A stretch of DNA of 64,000 nt from Corallococcus sp. AS-1-6 (lineage in GTDB: Bacteria > Myxococcota > Myxococcia > Myxococcales > Myxococcaceae), in assembly GCF_020037015.1 (NCBI RefSeq), contig NZ_JAIQDE010000003.1, forward strand, positions 1-64,000, given 5' to 3'. Made by a program: the position numbers and the translations under genes. Shown here piece by piece: positions 9,973-26,900 of this stretch (positions within the stretch are counted from its first letter, which is position 1; every line of letters begins with the position of its first letter). The notes under the pieces were generated by a model. That model did no database searches and had not been told where the DNA came from. It worked only from the letters and a program-made list of their open reading frames with translations.

Positions 9973-10338
9973 GTGGCGTCCCTGCGCACAACCCGGGCCC
10001 TGCTGCTCGGTGCGGATGAGTCCCTGGCGTCGCTGCTGGCGGACGTGCTGGGCGACCTGGGCATCGCCCTGTTCCTGGACGCGGGGGACGCGGCCCGGCC
10101 GGACCTGGTGCTGGCGCACGTGGAGCGTGGGGAGGCCATCCTCCCGGTGCTGACGCACGCGCGGGTCTGCGCCGCCGCCGCGCCCGTCGTCGTCCTGCTG
10201 CCCTTCGCGGACGAGCGCCTGGTGTCCCGCGCCCTGTGTCAGGGGGCCCGGGCATGTTTCGCGCTGGGCCGCCCGCTCGATGAGCTTCGCGCCCTCCTGC
10301 GCTCGCACTTCCCTTTGCTGGAGACCACCCATGGGTGA
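9973..10338 (+). CDS. Pseudo-receiver-like small protein
   Basis: The 121-residue protein follows the alternating strand-helix pattern of a CheY-type receiver (TRALLLGADESLASLLADVLG, then APVVVLLPF and a final amphipathic helix), but the acidic pair, phosphoacceptor Asp and conserved Lys are not where a receiver has them. It may therefore act without phosphorylation, as a binding module. The GTG start follows a sigma54-type promoter by only a few bases; there is no clear ribosome binding site, which fits a leaderless message. The stop overlaps the ATG of the next gene by eight bases, so the two are coupled. Receiver ancestry is a judgement by eye. Confidence 0.6.
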   Translation: MASLRTTRALLLGADESLASLLADVLGDLGIALFLDAGDAARPDLVLAHVERGEAILPVLTHARVCAAAAPVVVLLPFADERLVSRALCQGARACFALGRPLDELRALLRSHFPLLETTHG

Positions 10339-10831
10339 ACCGATGGCCGTCGTCACCGTGCTGCGCCCCGTTGTCCCCCTGCGTGAAGCGGAGCGCCGCC
10401 CGGTGGCTCCGGTGCCGGACGCCGGGGAGACCTCCCTCTTCCATGCGGGCCAGGTCCGCGTCACCGGCGAGCGGCTCGTCGTGGGCGGCCAGAGCTGGGC
10501 GCTGCGCGACGTGCTCCAGGTGGAGACCGCGCGCCGCACCCCGAAGGTGTGGCCCTACCTGCTCGCGGTGGGCCTGGCCGCGGCGCTGGGGCTGCCGCTG
10601 TTGTCCTGGCTGTCCGTGAGCGTGTCGGCGCTGAAGGGCGCGTACGAGGCGGGCCTGGGCCTCACCGCCCTGGGCCTCTTCGCGTCCATGGCCGCGCTGC
10701 TCGTGGTGGAGGACACCCACTACCTGGTGCTAGGGCTGCCGGGCGGCTCGCGCCGCGTCTTCGGCAGCCACGACGCCCAGCTCATCGCGCGGCTTGCGGG
10801 GACGGTGCGGGCCGCGTGTCCGCGGCGGTGA
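10331..10831 (+). CDS. DUF6232-like membrane protein
   Basis: This 166-residue protein starts at the ATG within the end of the pseudo-receiver gene. Its N-terminal half has the pattern [20 protein letters not shown] of small membrane proteins of the DUF6232 type (a beta domain ahead of two helices). It is followed by two membrane segments around residues 72-97 and 108-130 and a short cytoplasmic tail. Function in this family is not known. Its last 50 bases overlap the 3' end of the oppositely oriented oxidoreductase gene. Together with the preceding gene it forms the likely target operon of the kinase/activator pair. Confidence 0.7.
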   Translation: MGEPMAVVTVLRPVVPLREAERRPVAPVPDAGETSLFHAGQVRVTGERLVVGGQSWALRDVLQVETARRTPKVWPYLLAVGLAAALGLPLLSWLSVSVSALKGAYEAGLGLTALGLFASMAALLVVEDTHYLVLGLPGGSRRVFGSHDAQLIARLAGTVRAACPRR

Positions 10832-11813
10832 GCTGCTCGCGCACCTGGGAGACGATCTCGAAGGAGCGCAGCCGCGCCGCGTGGTCGAAGATCTGCGCGG
10901 TCACCATCAGCTCGTCGGCCCCGGTCTGCTCCAGGAGCGACTGGAGGCCTTCGCGCACGCTGTCCGGCGAGCCCACCACGGTGCACGCCAGCATGTGCTC
11001 GATCTCCGCCAGCTCCATCTCGTTGAGCTGACCATCCAGGCTGTCCACCGGCGGCAGCAGCGGGCCCGGCCGGCCCCGGCGCAGGTTGAGGAAGGCCTGG
11101 AGCAGCGACGTGAAGAGGCGCTGCCCTTCTTTGTCCGTGTCCGCGGCGAAGACGTTGACGCCGATCATCGCGTACGGCTTCTGGAGCACGTCCGACGGGC
11201 GGAACTGCGTGCGGTACAGGTGCAGCGCGCTCATCATCTGCGCGGGCGCGAAGTGCGACGCGAACGCGAAGGGCAGCCCCAGGGCCGCGGCCAGTTGCGC
11301 GCTGAAGGTGCTGGAGCCCAGGAGCCACAGCGGCACGTGCAGGCCCGCGCCCGGCACCGCGCGCACGGCCTGTCCCGGCGTGGGGTCCTTGAAGTAGTTC
11401 TGCAGCTCCACCACGTCCTGCGGGAAGCTGTCCGCGCCCCCCAGCCCCCGGCGCAGCGCGGCGGAGGTGCGCTGATCCGTCCCCGGCGCCCGGCCCAGGC
11501 CCAGGTCGATGCGGCCGGGGTAGAGCGTCTCCAGGGTGCCGAACTGCTCCGCGATGATGAGCGGCGCGTGGTTGGGCAGCATCACGCCGCCCGCGCCCAC
11601 GCGGATCGTCTTCGTGCCCCCCGCCACGTACCCGATGACCACCGACGTGGCCGCGCTGGCGATGCCCGTCATGTTGTGGTGCTCGGCCAGCCAGAAGCGC
11701 TTGTAGCCCCACGCCTCCGCGTGGCGGGCCAGGTCCAGGCTGTTGCGGAGGGCGAGGCCGGCGTCGCCCCCGGAGATGACGGGGGACAGGTCGAGGACGG
11801 AGAAGGGGATCAT
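10782..11813 (-). CDS. LLM-class flavin-dependent oxidoreductase
   Basis: The 343-residue product matches the bacterial-luciferase-like monooxygenase fold. It begins [11 protein letters not shown], has the WLAEHHN motif near residue 42, then [19 protein letters not shown] and the [12 protein letters not shown] segment. Length is typical for single-chain members of the MsnO8-like subgroup, which use reduced FMN and oxygen on unknown substrates. No signal peptide. The ATG at 11813 is the only sensible start. It is transcribed alone, with an upstream palindrome at 11973-12003 separating it from the next minus-strand gene. The substrate cannot be predicted. Confidence 0.88.
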   Translation of the reverse strand: MIPFSVLDLSPVISGGDAGLALRNSLDLARHAEAWGYKRFWLAEHHNMTGIASAATSVVIGYVAGGTKTIRVGAGGVMLPNHAPLIIAEQFGTLETLYPGRIDLGLGRAPGTDQRTSAALRRGLGGADSFPQDVVELQNYFKDPTPGQAVRAVPGAGLHVPLWLLGSSTFSAQLAAALGLPFAFASHFAPAQMMSALHLYRTQFRPSDVLQKPYAMIGVNVFAADTDKEGQRLFTSLLQAFLNLRRGRPGPLLPPVDSLDGQLNEMELAEIEHMLACTVVGSPDSVREGLQSLLEQTGADELMVTAQIFDHAARLRSFEIVSQVREQLTAADTRPAPSPQAAR

Positions 11814-11972
11814 CGGGGGGACCCTCGCGCCACGGGGGGCGGAAAAGCCCTTCGATAGCCAGCGCCCCCGGGGTTTTCACGCCATTGACGCCCCCCAGGC
11901 CCCCCGGCCCGGCAGGCAGGGGCCATGCCACCCATCAGCCGGGCTTGTCGCCGGGGGCGGGGACCGCCGCCT

Positions 11973-12003
11973 GAAAACCTGTCCGACAGTCGGACAGGTT
12001 TTC
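11973..12003. terminator. 31-bp perfect palindrome
   Basis: Arms 11973-11987 and 11989-12003 are perfect reverse complements around a single A at 11988; the outer end is GAAAACC/GGTTTTC and the inner part is CTGTCCGAC. It starts 25 bases after the stop of the minus-strand GGDEF gene. On that strand the arm ends in TTTTC, so a rho-independent terminator is the likeliest role. A second 15-1-15 palindrome is at 48686-48716. Confidence 0.65.
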
Positions 12004-12027
12004 CGCCGGCCGCGCCCGGGGGCGGCT

Positions 12028-13827
12028 TCAATCGCGCGGAGGCGCCGGCTTGCGCTCCGACTTCGCCCGGACCAGCGCGGCGTGGGCGCGGGCGAGGGTG
12101 CCGTGCGGATCCTCTTCTCCCTGCACCGTCACGGCGATGGACACGCAGGCGGGCTGGGCGGGGACGTCGTGGAGCTGCTGGCGCGCGGCCTCCGCGACCA
12201 CGGCGTCCGCCCCGGGCATCGCGAGCAGGAGGGTGTCCCCCGTCCAGCGCACCCCGAAGCCCGGGGGAGGACAGAGCTCCTCCGCGCGCCGGGCCAGCTC
12301 CCGCAGCGCCGTGTCGCCCGCGTCGTAGCCGCGCGCGCGGTTGATGGCGCCCAGCTCCACCAGGTCCACCAGGAGCAGGCTGATGGGCAGGCCCTCCCGG
12401 CGGCAGCGGCCAATCTCCTTGGCCAGCCGCTCCTCGCCCAAGCGCCGGGTGTCCAGCCCGGTGAGCGCGTCCTGGCGCAGGAGCCGCTCGCGCTTGCCCT
12501 TCAGGTCCGCGCCGATGCCCAGGTCCATCAGCGACAGGAGCTGCGCGACGCCCCCGGGCACCAGGAAGGGCCGCGCCACCCAGCGCACCACGCGCGGCCG
12601 GGGCCGCTCCAGCGACAGCGTCAGGTGCAGCCCGCGCGAGCTCTCCGCCGCCAGGTCCAACTGCCGCAGCGTGCCGCCGGGGTCCGCGGTCAGGCTCGCG
12701 ATGTGCTGGCACAACGAATCGAAGGCCATGCCCGACAGCCGCTCCTCCGGCAGCCCCAGCAGCTCCGCCAGCGCCGCGTTGGCGGCGAAGGGCTTGCGGC
12801 CCGGCGCCACCACCAGCACCGGCGCCTCCAGGGCGCTCACCGCCTCGCGCACCAGCGCCAGCGCCGCCGCCTCGCTGAGCACCGGCTCCGCCGCGGCCTG
12901 GGGACGCGGCAGGGCGGGAGGAGGCCGTGCCCGCCCCGACGAGTGCTCCAGGTCCTCCGCCACGCGGCCCGCCAGCTCCCGCAGCGCCGCCAGGTCCTCC
13001 GGGCCCAGCATCAGCGGCCGCGTGTCGATGACGCACAGCGAGCCCAGCACGTCCCCGGTGGAGGTGATGAGCGGCGCGCCCGCGTAGCTGCCGACGATGC
13101 CGTCGCGCACCAGCGGGTTGTCCCAGAACACCGGGTGGCGCGTGGCGTCCGGCACCACCAGGGCCTCGCGGCCCTGCACCACGTGGTGGCAGAAGGCCCA
13201 GTCGCGCGGCGTGCCCCGGTCCTTGGCGAGCGCCGCGGGCAGCCCCACGTGCGCCTTGAACCACTGCTTGTCCCCCAGCACCAGCGTCAGCAGCGCGACG
13301 GGCACCCCGAAGGCCTGCGCCACCTCCGCCACCAGCTCCTGGAGCTCCTGCTCGGGCAGGTTCGGGTCCACCAGCCTCAGCGCGTCGATGCGCGCGAGCC
13401 GCCGCTTCTCCTCGTCCGCGTTGAGCTCCAGTTGGCCGTGGCCCGCGAGCTGTCCCGCGAGCGCGCGCCGCACGCCGTCGCGCATCGCCTCCGGCCCCGC
13501 GCGCCGGCTGAGCAGGGCGTGGATGCCCAGCGCGTCCTTGAGCTGCCACGCGCGCACGCGCAGCTCGTCGAACGCCGTCACCACCATCACGGCCGTGTCG
13601 CGCGCGTCCGAGCGGCCCCGCAGCCACGCCAGCAGCGCGAACCCGTCCACCCGGGGCAGCGCCAGGTCCGTCACCAGCAGCGTGGGCGCGCCGCGCTGGC
13701 GCACCAGCTCCTGGGCCTCCGCGCCATCGCGCGCCACCGCGCCCTCCAGCCCCTCTTGCTGCGTCAGCGCGAGCAGTCCCGCGGCACGATGGCGATCCGG
13801 TTCGGCGATGAGGGCGTAGCGAGGCAT
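12028..13827 (-). CDS. Receiver-GAF-PAS protein with degenerate GGDEF domain
   Basis: The 599-residue cytoplasmic protein has four parts. The N-terminal receiver has a phosphoacceptor Asp in LVTDLALPRVDG near residue 54. A GAF domain (about 160-290) contains GTPRDWAFCHHVV and GSLCVIDTRP. A PAS-like segment is at about 315-430. The last 170 residues follow the layout of a diguanylate cyclase (ALTGLDTRRLGEERL, ISLLLVDLVELGAINRARGYDAGDTAL). The catalytic GGDEF/GGEEF loop reads RWTGDT, so the key acidic residues are lost and cyclase activity is doubtful. It may bind GTP or act as a scaffold. It stands alone on the minus strand with a palindrome downstream. Confidence 0.87.
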   Translation of the reverse strand: MPRYALIAEPDRHRAAGLLALTQQEGLEGAVARDGAEAQELVRQRGAPTLLVTDLALPRVDGFALLAWLRGRSDARDTAVMVVTAFDELRVRAWQLKDALGIHALLSRRAGPEAMRDGVRRALAGQLAGHGQLELNADEEKRRLARIDALRLVDPNLPEQELQELVAEVAQAFGVPVALLTLVLGDKQWFKAHVGLPAALAKDRGTPRDWAFCHHVVQGREALVVPDATRHPVFWDNPLVRDGIVGSYAGAPLITSTGDVLGSLCVIDTRPLMLGPEDLAALRELAGRVAEDLEHSSGRARPPPALPRPQAAAEPVLSEAAALALVREAVSALEAPVLVVAPGRKPFAANAALAELLGLPEERLSGMAFDSLCQHIASLTADPGGTLRQLDLAAESSRGLHLTLSLERPRPRVVRWVARPFLVPGGVAQLLSLMDLGIGADLKGKRERLLRQDALTGLDTRRLGEERLAKEIGRCRREGLPISLLLVDLVELGAINRARGYDAGDTALRELARRAEELCPPPGFGVRWTGDTLLLAMPGADAVVAEAARQQLHDVPAQPACVSIAVTVQGEEDPHGTLARAHAALVRAKSERKPAPPRD

Positions 13828-13955
13828 GGCGGTCCGCTCATGCTGCCACGCGCATCGCCGTTGCGTACCCTGGCCCTTTGTCCAAGTGAGGGCCGCCCGT
13901 CCATGGGCCGACGGTGCGAGACACTAGGGGATTTCCACGACGGACAACGTCCGCG

Positions 13956-15428
13956 TCAGGACCGCGGGTCCCCCGGCAGCGGGCGTGACGCCCCGGAGGC
14001 CGCCGCGCCCGGGGCCGTACCCGCGTCATGTGCCTCGGAGGGCGGAGGGGCTGGCTCGCGAGGGAACCGGCCGAACAGGCGCTTGAGGGCGCCGCTCTGC
14101 CGCTGGAGGTCGTCGGTGCGCGCCACGGCCTCCGCCAGCGTCACGAGCACCACGCCCACCCCCGCGGGCAGGAGCGGCACGACCCAGCCCGGGTCCGCCA
14201 GGAGCCAGCCCACGAACACCGTGTGCGCGGCGACGAGCAGCGCGGCCTGGGCCACCACCGCGCCCAGGCTCCGCGCGCGGCCCCTGCGCCACAGCAGCAG
14301 GCCCAGCACCAGCGACGTCTCCACCAGGCCCACGAGCTCCGCGGGCCCGGTGGCTCGCAGCACCCGGCCGGTGCGCAGGTTGTCCATCGCGAAGGCGTGG
14401 ATCTCCACGCCCGGCACCGCGAGCTGGCCGGGCAGGGTGCTCTGTCCGTGCAGCCCCGTGGCGGTGACGCCCACGAACACCGTCTTCTCCCGGAGCGCCA
14501 GGTCCAGCCCCACGGAGGACGGCCCCGCGGCCAGCACGTCCGCCAGGCTCACGCGCGGCAGCCAGTCCGGCGCGGGCAGCCGCATCAGGGGCGCGCCGTC
14601 GTCGGTGGACGCCACGCGCAGCAGCGCCTCCGAACGCTCCGGCCACAGGCGCAGCGCCGTCGCCAGCGCGAGCGAGGGCCACGCCCTGCCCGCCACCCGC
14701 ACCGCGTAGGGATAGCGCCGGATGACGCCGTCCGCGTCCGGCAGCACGTTCAGCGTCCCGCTGCCCCAGGCCGCCAGCCGCAGCGGGGCCAGGTTCGTGG
14801 ACAGCCCCCGGGCGCCCAGCCGCAGCCGGTCCGCGTCCAGGGGCACCGGCGTCAGCGGATCTCCCGGCACGGGCACGCCGCCGGTGTCCTCCGCCAGCGC
14901 CATGCTGCCCAGGATGACGGTGCCCGCTCCGGAGAAGGCCTCCGTGAGCCGCGCGTCACCGTCCTGCGCGTACAGCCGGGCCTCCAGGTCCTGGGCCAGC
15001 GACGCGCCCGCGGGCGTGTCCGCGAGCCCCGACGCGCGCAGGCGCTCCAGCACGTCCTCGCCCAGGTCCAGCGCGTCGCGGGACTCCGGCGCGTCGAAGA
15101 GGACGTCCACCACCACCGCGTTGGGACGGTAGGCCGCCAGTGACTGGAAGGCCTTCGCCCAGGTGGCGCGCGACAGCGGCCAGCGCTCGCCCAGCGCCGC
15201 GAGCGCGCGGTCGTCCACCTCCACCAGCACCAGGTCCGCGGTGGGCGGCAGCGGCGGGAGGAGCCGGCTCACCGCGAAGTCATACAGGGCCCGCTCGCCC
15301 GGGCCCGGCGCGCCGCCCGTCACCGCCGTGCCCACCGCGAGCAGCAGGCCCACGCCCACGCCCAGCCACCGGGGCAGGGCGGGGGAGGACAGCCACGTGG
15401 ACCTGGGACCGCGAGCAGGCAGCGTCAT
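13956..15428 (-). CDS. CHASE2-domain membrane protein without output domain
   Basis: The 490-residue protein has a membrane helix at about residues 20-38, then a CHASE2 sensor domain of about 300 residues (landmarks YDFAVSRLLPP, VVVDVLFDAPE, VFVGVTATGLHG, VPGVEIHAFAMDNL), then three closely spaced membrane helices. It ends in a short cytoplasmic tail rich in Ala, Pro and Ser. CHASE2 proteins usually carry a kinase, cyclase or phosphatase after the helices; none is present here. The start lies one base after the stop of the FecR-like gene, so the pair is coupled, and both follow the giant surface protein. A role in sensing envelope state for that operon is inferred. Confidence 0.9.
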   Translation of the reverse strand: MTLPARGPRSTWLSSPALPRWLGVGVGLLLAVGTAVTGGAPGPGERALYDFAVSRLLPPLPPTADLVLVEVDDRALAALGERWPLSRATWAKAFQSLAAYRPNAVVVDVLFDAPESRDALDLGEDVLERLRASGLADTPAGASLAQDLEARLYAQDGDARLTEAFSGAGTVILGSMALAEDTGGVPVPGDPLTPVPLDADRLRLGARGLSTNLAPLRLAAWGSGTLNVLPDADGVIRRYPYAVRVAGRAWPSLALATALRLWPERSEALLRVASTDDGAPLMRLPAPDWLPRVSLADVLAAGPSSVGLDLALREKTVFVGVTATGLHGQSTLPGQLAVPGVEIHAFAMDNLRTGRVLRATGPAELVGLVETSLVLGLLLWRRGRARSLGAVVAQAALLVAAHTVFVGWLLADPGWVVPLLPAGVGVVLVTLAEAVARTDDLQRQSGALKRLFGRFPREPAPPPSEAHDAGTAPGAAASGASRPLPGDPRS

Positions 15429-15429
15429 C

Positions 15430-16604
15430 TCACCCGGCGACGTCGAAGCTGAAGATCTTCGACGGGTAGCCTACGAAGCCGTCGGCATCCACCGCCAGCA
15501 CCCGCCAGAACCACTTGCCCGCGCCCGGCGCCGCCGCGTCCACCGTGGGGTGGGCCGACTCCTGGACCTTCACGTCGCCCGCGAAGTCCGCCGTCGCCCC
15601 CAGCTCCACCCGGTACACCTTCGCGCCCGGCACGGCCTTCCACACGAGCGACGGCGCCTTCGGGTACGTGCCGCCCCGGGGCCGCTCCAGCACCGGCGCC
15701 GCCAGGAGCGCGCGGGGTGCTTCCGGCGCCTGGGCCGGCCGGGCCCGCGAACCGAAGCCCGCGTCCACGTCCACGGAGCCTGCCTCCGCGCCCAGGGCCA
15801 CCTTGCCCTCCAGCGTCTCCAGGCGGCTGGTGCCGTCCTCCTGCTGGGACACGCGGAAGCGCGTGCCGCGCACGCCCGCCACCGCGCCGCGCGTGCGCAC
15901 CTCGAAAGTGGAGCCCGCGCCGCCCGGCGCCGCCTGCGTCTCCACCGTGCCCTTCACCAGGTCCAAGAGCACCTTGCGCTGGCGCTCGGCGGTCAGCTCC
16001 AGCGTGCCCAGGCGCACGGCGCTCCGGGGGGACAGCAACAGGACGCTGCCGTCCGCCAGCCCCAGCTCCGCCCGGCCGGTGTCGTCCGTCGCCACGAGCT
16101 CGCCCGCGTACAGCGAGTCCCCCGCCAGCCTCGGCGTGGGCTGCCCCTCGCCGGTGCTCGCCGTCACCTGTCCGCTGGCCGTGCGCAGCCGGGCCACCGC
16201 GACCTGCGTGGGGCGCTCCACGTACGCGAGCTGCAGCCGGCCCGGCGTGTTGGCGTCGGCCGGGGGCGCCACGAAGGACACGCGCGTGCGGGGGACGCCC
16301 GCGCTCACCAGCACCTCCGCCGCGGCCTTCGCCACCGCCAGGCCCTGGCCGTCCAGCCGCTCCGCGTCCGGCAGCTTCGCGGCCACGGTGAGGCCCCGGA
16401 TGGCGGGGCGCGCCTTCACGGCCTGCGCCACCTCGCGCAGGCAGGCCTCCGTCCGGGGCCCCTTCGCCTCCAGGGGCTGGCCCGTCGTGAGCCGCCCGTT
16501 GTCGAACGTCAGCCCGCCGCAGGCGCTCTCCGCCTCCGCCGCGAGCCCCGCGACAGGCGAGGCCGACAGCAGCAGCGACAGCATCAGGGGGGCGCCCGCC
16601 TTCC

Positions 16605-16608
<4 letters not shown>
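15430..16608 (-). CDS. Secreted FecR-domain protein
   Basis: This 392-residue protein has a cleavable signal peptide ending AGLAAEAES. Residues about 25-140 resemble a small OmpA-like or TPR-free alpha/beta domain. Residues about 150-290 form a FecR-type beta domain, with GQVTASTGEGQPTPRLAGDSL, LADGSVLLLSPRSAVRLG, and TRGAVAGVRGTRFRV as the typical TP-x-A-V-x-G-V-R-G-T-x-F motif. The last 90 residues look like a fibronectin-type fold ending IFSFDVAG. In such stand-alone secreted proteins FecR acts as a structural or binding domain, not as an anti-sigma factor. The start is GTG, overlapping the TGA of the giant gene (GTGA), and the stop is one base from the CHASE2 gene. Confidence 0.88.
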
Positions 16609-25370
<8,762 letters not shown>

Positions 25371-25784
25371 GGAGCTCCGTCGGTCCGGCGGCGGGGGTGT
25401 GCGGGAACCCGCTCCCGCCGTATGTCCTGGCGCTCGTGCGGGCGGGTTCAGGTGCTGGGGGAGCACCGAATCGGCGGTGGGCGGCGGTGGGGGCACGAAG
25501 CAATGCAAAGCAAGGCCAGGGCCAGGGCTGCCGGACGAGCACGGCCGAATTCTTTCGAGTGTTTGGAATAGGTGACGCGCTCGCACGGAGCGAGTTGTCC
25601 AGCTTGCGGATCCACTTTCCAGAATCCGGATCCGCCCCCACGCGAGTCCCGGTGCGTCACTCCGGGGCGCGGAGCAATCGCGCGCACGCGTGTGGCGGTG
25701 TCATGGCAAGGGTGACCCGGACACCGAGTGGATCCGCGCGATGCGCTTGTCAGGGGGAGGAAGGGCTGGCGACCGCGCGTCCTG
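25371..25784. other. Upstream region of the giant gene
   Basis: This 414-base stretch separates the giant gene from the receiver gene. It holds the first copy of a 36-bp repeat (25595-25630) and otherwise no convincing coding frame or hairpin. It should contain the promoter of the three-gene surface operon, but no clear -35/-10 or -24/-12 box was recognised. Confidence 0.5.
25595..25630 (-). repeat. 36-bp intergenic repeat, copy A
   Basis: 34 of 36 bases match the element at 26263-26298. Read on the minus strand it begins with the imperfect palindrome TCCGGATTCTGGA, followed by AAAGTGGATCCGCAAGC. Both copies lie upstream of minus-strand genes. A transcription-factor site or dispersed repeat are the main options. 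Confidence 0.75.
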
Positions 25785-26180
25785 CTAGCGCGGAGCTTCC
25801 AGCAGATGCGAGACGTGCTCCGCCAGGTCCGGCAGCGGCTGGGGCTTGCTCAGCACCAGGTCCACGCCCAGCGCCTGCGCGCGCGTCCCCAGGTCCGGCG
25901 TCGCGAACGCCGTCAGCAGCACCATGCGCGTGGCGGGGGAGGACTCGCGCAGCCGCTTCGCGATGACGAGCCCTTCCTCGGACTGCGTCCCGCTCAGGCG
26001 CAGGTCGCTGATGACCAGGTCGTACCGGCCGCGCTTCACGCGCTCCAGGGCCTCGTCCAGGTCCGTGGCCGAGTCGACCTCGTATCCGGCGCTGGAGAAG
26101 AAGCGGCCCAGGACCCAGCACAGGACCGTTTCATCATCGACGATCAGCAGGTTCCGGGGCACACGAGGACGCATGAGCAA
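25785..26180 (-). CDS. Stand-alone response-regulator receiver
   Basis: The 131-residue protein is a single CheY-like domain: LLIVDDETV with the acidic pair, phosphoacceptor Asp in DLVISDLRLSG near residue 60, Thr in MVLLTAF, and Lys-Pro in LVLSKPQPLPD. No output domain is present, so it probably passes signals through protein contacts or a phosphorelay. The start may be ATG at 26180 or, two codons later, at 26174. A 36-bp repeat lies about 83 bases upstream. The next gene upstream encodes a second, more divergent receiver on the same strand, 149 bases away. Confidence 0.88.
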   Translation of the reverse strand: MLMRPRVPRNLLIVDDETVLCWVLGRFFSSAGYEVDSATDLDEALERVKRGRYDLVISDLRLSGTQSEEGLVIAKRLRESSPATRMVLLTAFATPDLGTRAQALGVDLVLSKPQPLPDLAEHVSHLLEAPR

Positions 26181-26262
26181 GGGAGAGGCCAGGGCCCCGG
26201 GAATAAATCGATGAAGTCGTTACAGCCACTTGGCCCGCCCGAAACCCGGACTCCGCGCGCGT

Positions 26263-26298
26263 TTGTCCAGCTTGCGGATCCATTTTCCGGAATCCGGA
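26263..26298 (-). repeat. 36-bp intergenic repeat, copy B
   Basis: This copy differs from copy A at two positions and contains the perfect 6-1-6 palindrome TCCGGATTCCGGA (minus strand). It lies 83 bases upstream of the receiver gene at 25785-26180. Confidence 0.75.
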
Positions 26299-26329
26299 CT
26301 GAAACAGACAAGGGCGGCAGCCCGGATTT

Positions 26330-26740
26330 TCAGCGCATGGGGATGGGCTGGGGCTGGTCCTCGTTGGCCGCGGCGGGGATGAGCGCGGACAGGTGGAGGA
26401 TGAGCACCGGCATCAACTGCGGCTTGGGCAGCAGCTTGGTGATGCCGCTCGCCCACGCCGAGTGCCGGACCTCGTCCAGGGGCAGCGCCGTCATCAGCAG
26501 GATGGGGAGGTGCGAGTCGTGCAGGCGCAGGTCGCGAGCGAACCGCAGCCCTTCCTCCATGCCGGGCCGGCCGAAGGGATGGTCGATGAGGACCGCGTCG
26601 AACAGGTTCGTGTCCAGCAGGCCTCGCGCCTGGGAATCCGTGCGAGCGGTGAGGACGGTGAAGCCCGCGGCCGTCAGGTGACGCGCCGTCGCCCCACGAA
26701 CCGGGGGCTTCGAATCGAGGAGGAGGATTTTACCGTGCAT
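26330..26740 (-). CDS. Divergent receiver-domain protein
   Basis: The 136-residue product starts MHGKILLLDSKPPV and has the receiver layout: ILLLDSK in place of the usual acidic pair, Asp in DAVLIDHPFGRPG as likely phosphoacceptor, ILLMTALPLDE and a Lys-Pro near the end (LLPKPQLMP). The first acidic site is reduced to one Asp, so magnesium binding may be weakened. The ATG at 26740 was preferred over an upstream in-frame start at 26794 because it begins directly at the first strand. It is divergent from the protease-like gene at 26901; the 160 bases between them hold an inverted repeat and a copy of the TCCGGATTCTGGA motif. Confidence 0.75.
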   Translation of the reverse strand: MHGKILLLDSKPPVRGATARHLTAAGFTVLTARTDSQARGLLDTNLFDAVLIDHPFGRPGMEEGLRFARDLRLHDSHLPILLMTALPLDEVRHSAWASGITKLLPKPQLMPVLILHLSALIPAAANEDQPQPIPMR

Positions 26741-26785
26741 GCACAACAACAGTGCAGCGGTTGTGCCACGCAGGGCGTCATCCTC

Positions 26786-26810
26786 CAATCCCAATCATTG
26801 CAAGGGATTG
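26786..26810. promoter_or_regulatory. Inverted repeat in a divergent intergenic region
   Basis: CAATCCC (26786-26792) and GGGATTG (26804-26810) flank 11 bases that include CAAT/ATTG. It lies between two divergent genes, where an operator would be expected. Short enough to be chance. Confidence 0.35.
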
Positions 26811-26862
26811 AGTGGAGGGAGGCGCTGTGGGGGACGGCCCCTTTCCAGTTCCTGGACCGGTC

Positions 26863-26875
26863 TCCGGATTCTGGA
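26863..26875 (+). promoter_or_regulatory. TCCGGATTCTGGA palindrome, copy C
   Basis: This 13-base 6-1-6 near-palindrome matches the core of the repeats at 25595-25630 and 26263-26298 but without the rest of the 36-bp unit. It lies 26 bases before the ATG of the protease-like gene, in the promoter zone. Confidence 0.5.
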
Positions 26876-26900
26876 CGGAAAAGCGCTACCCTGTCGCGGA

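Noticed and set aside
11743-14709. Long plus-strand frame opposite the receiver-GAF-GGDEF gene.
   Set aside because: Arg/Gln/His-rich, with no recognised motif, and antisense to well-supported domains.
25595-26298. The two 36-bp repeats as ends of an insertion sequence.
   Set aside because: They are in the same orientation, flank a normal receiver gene, and no transposase or target duplication is seen.
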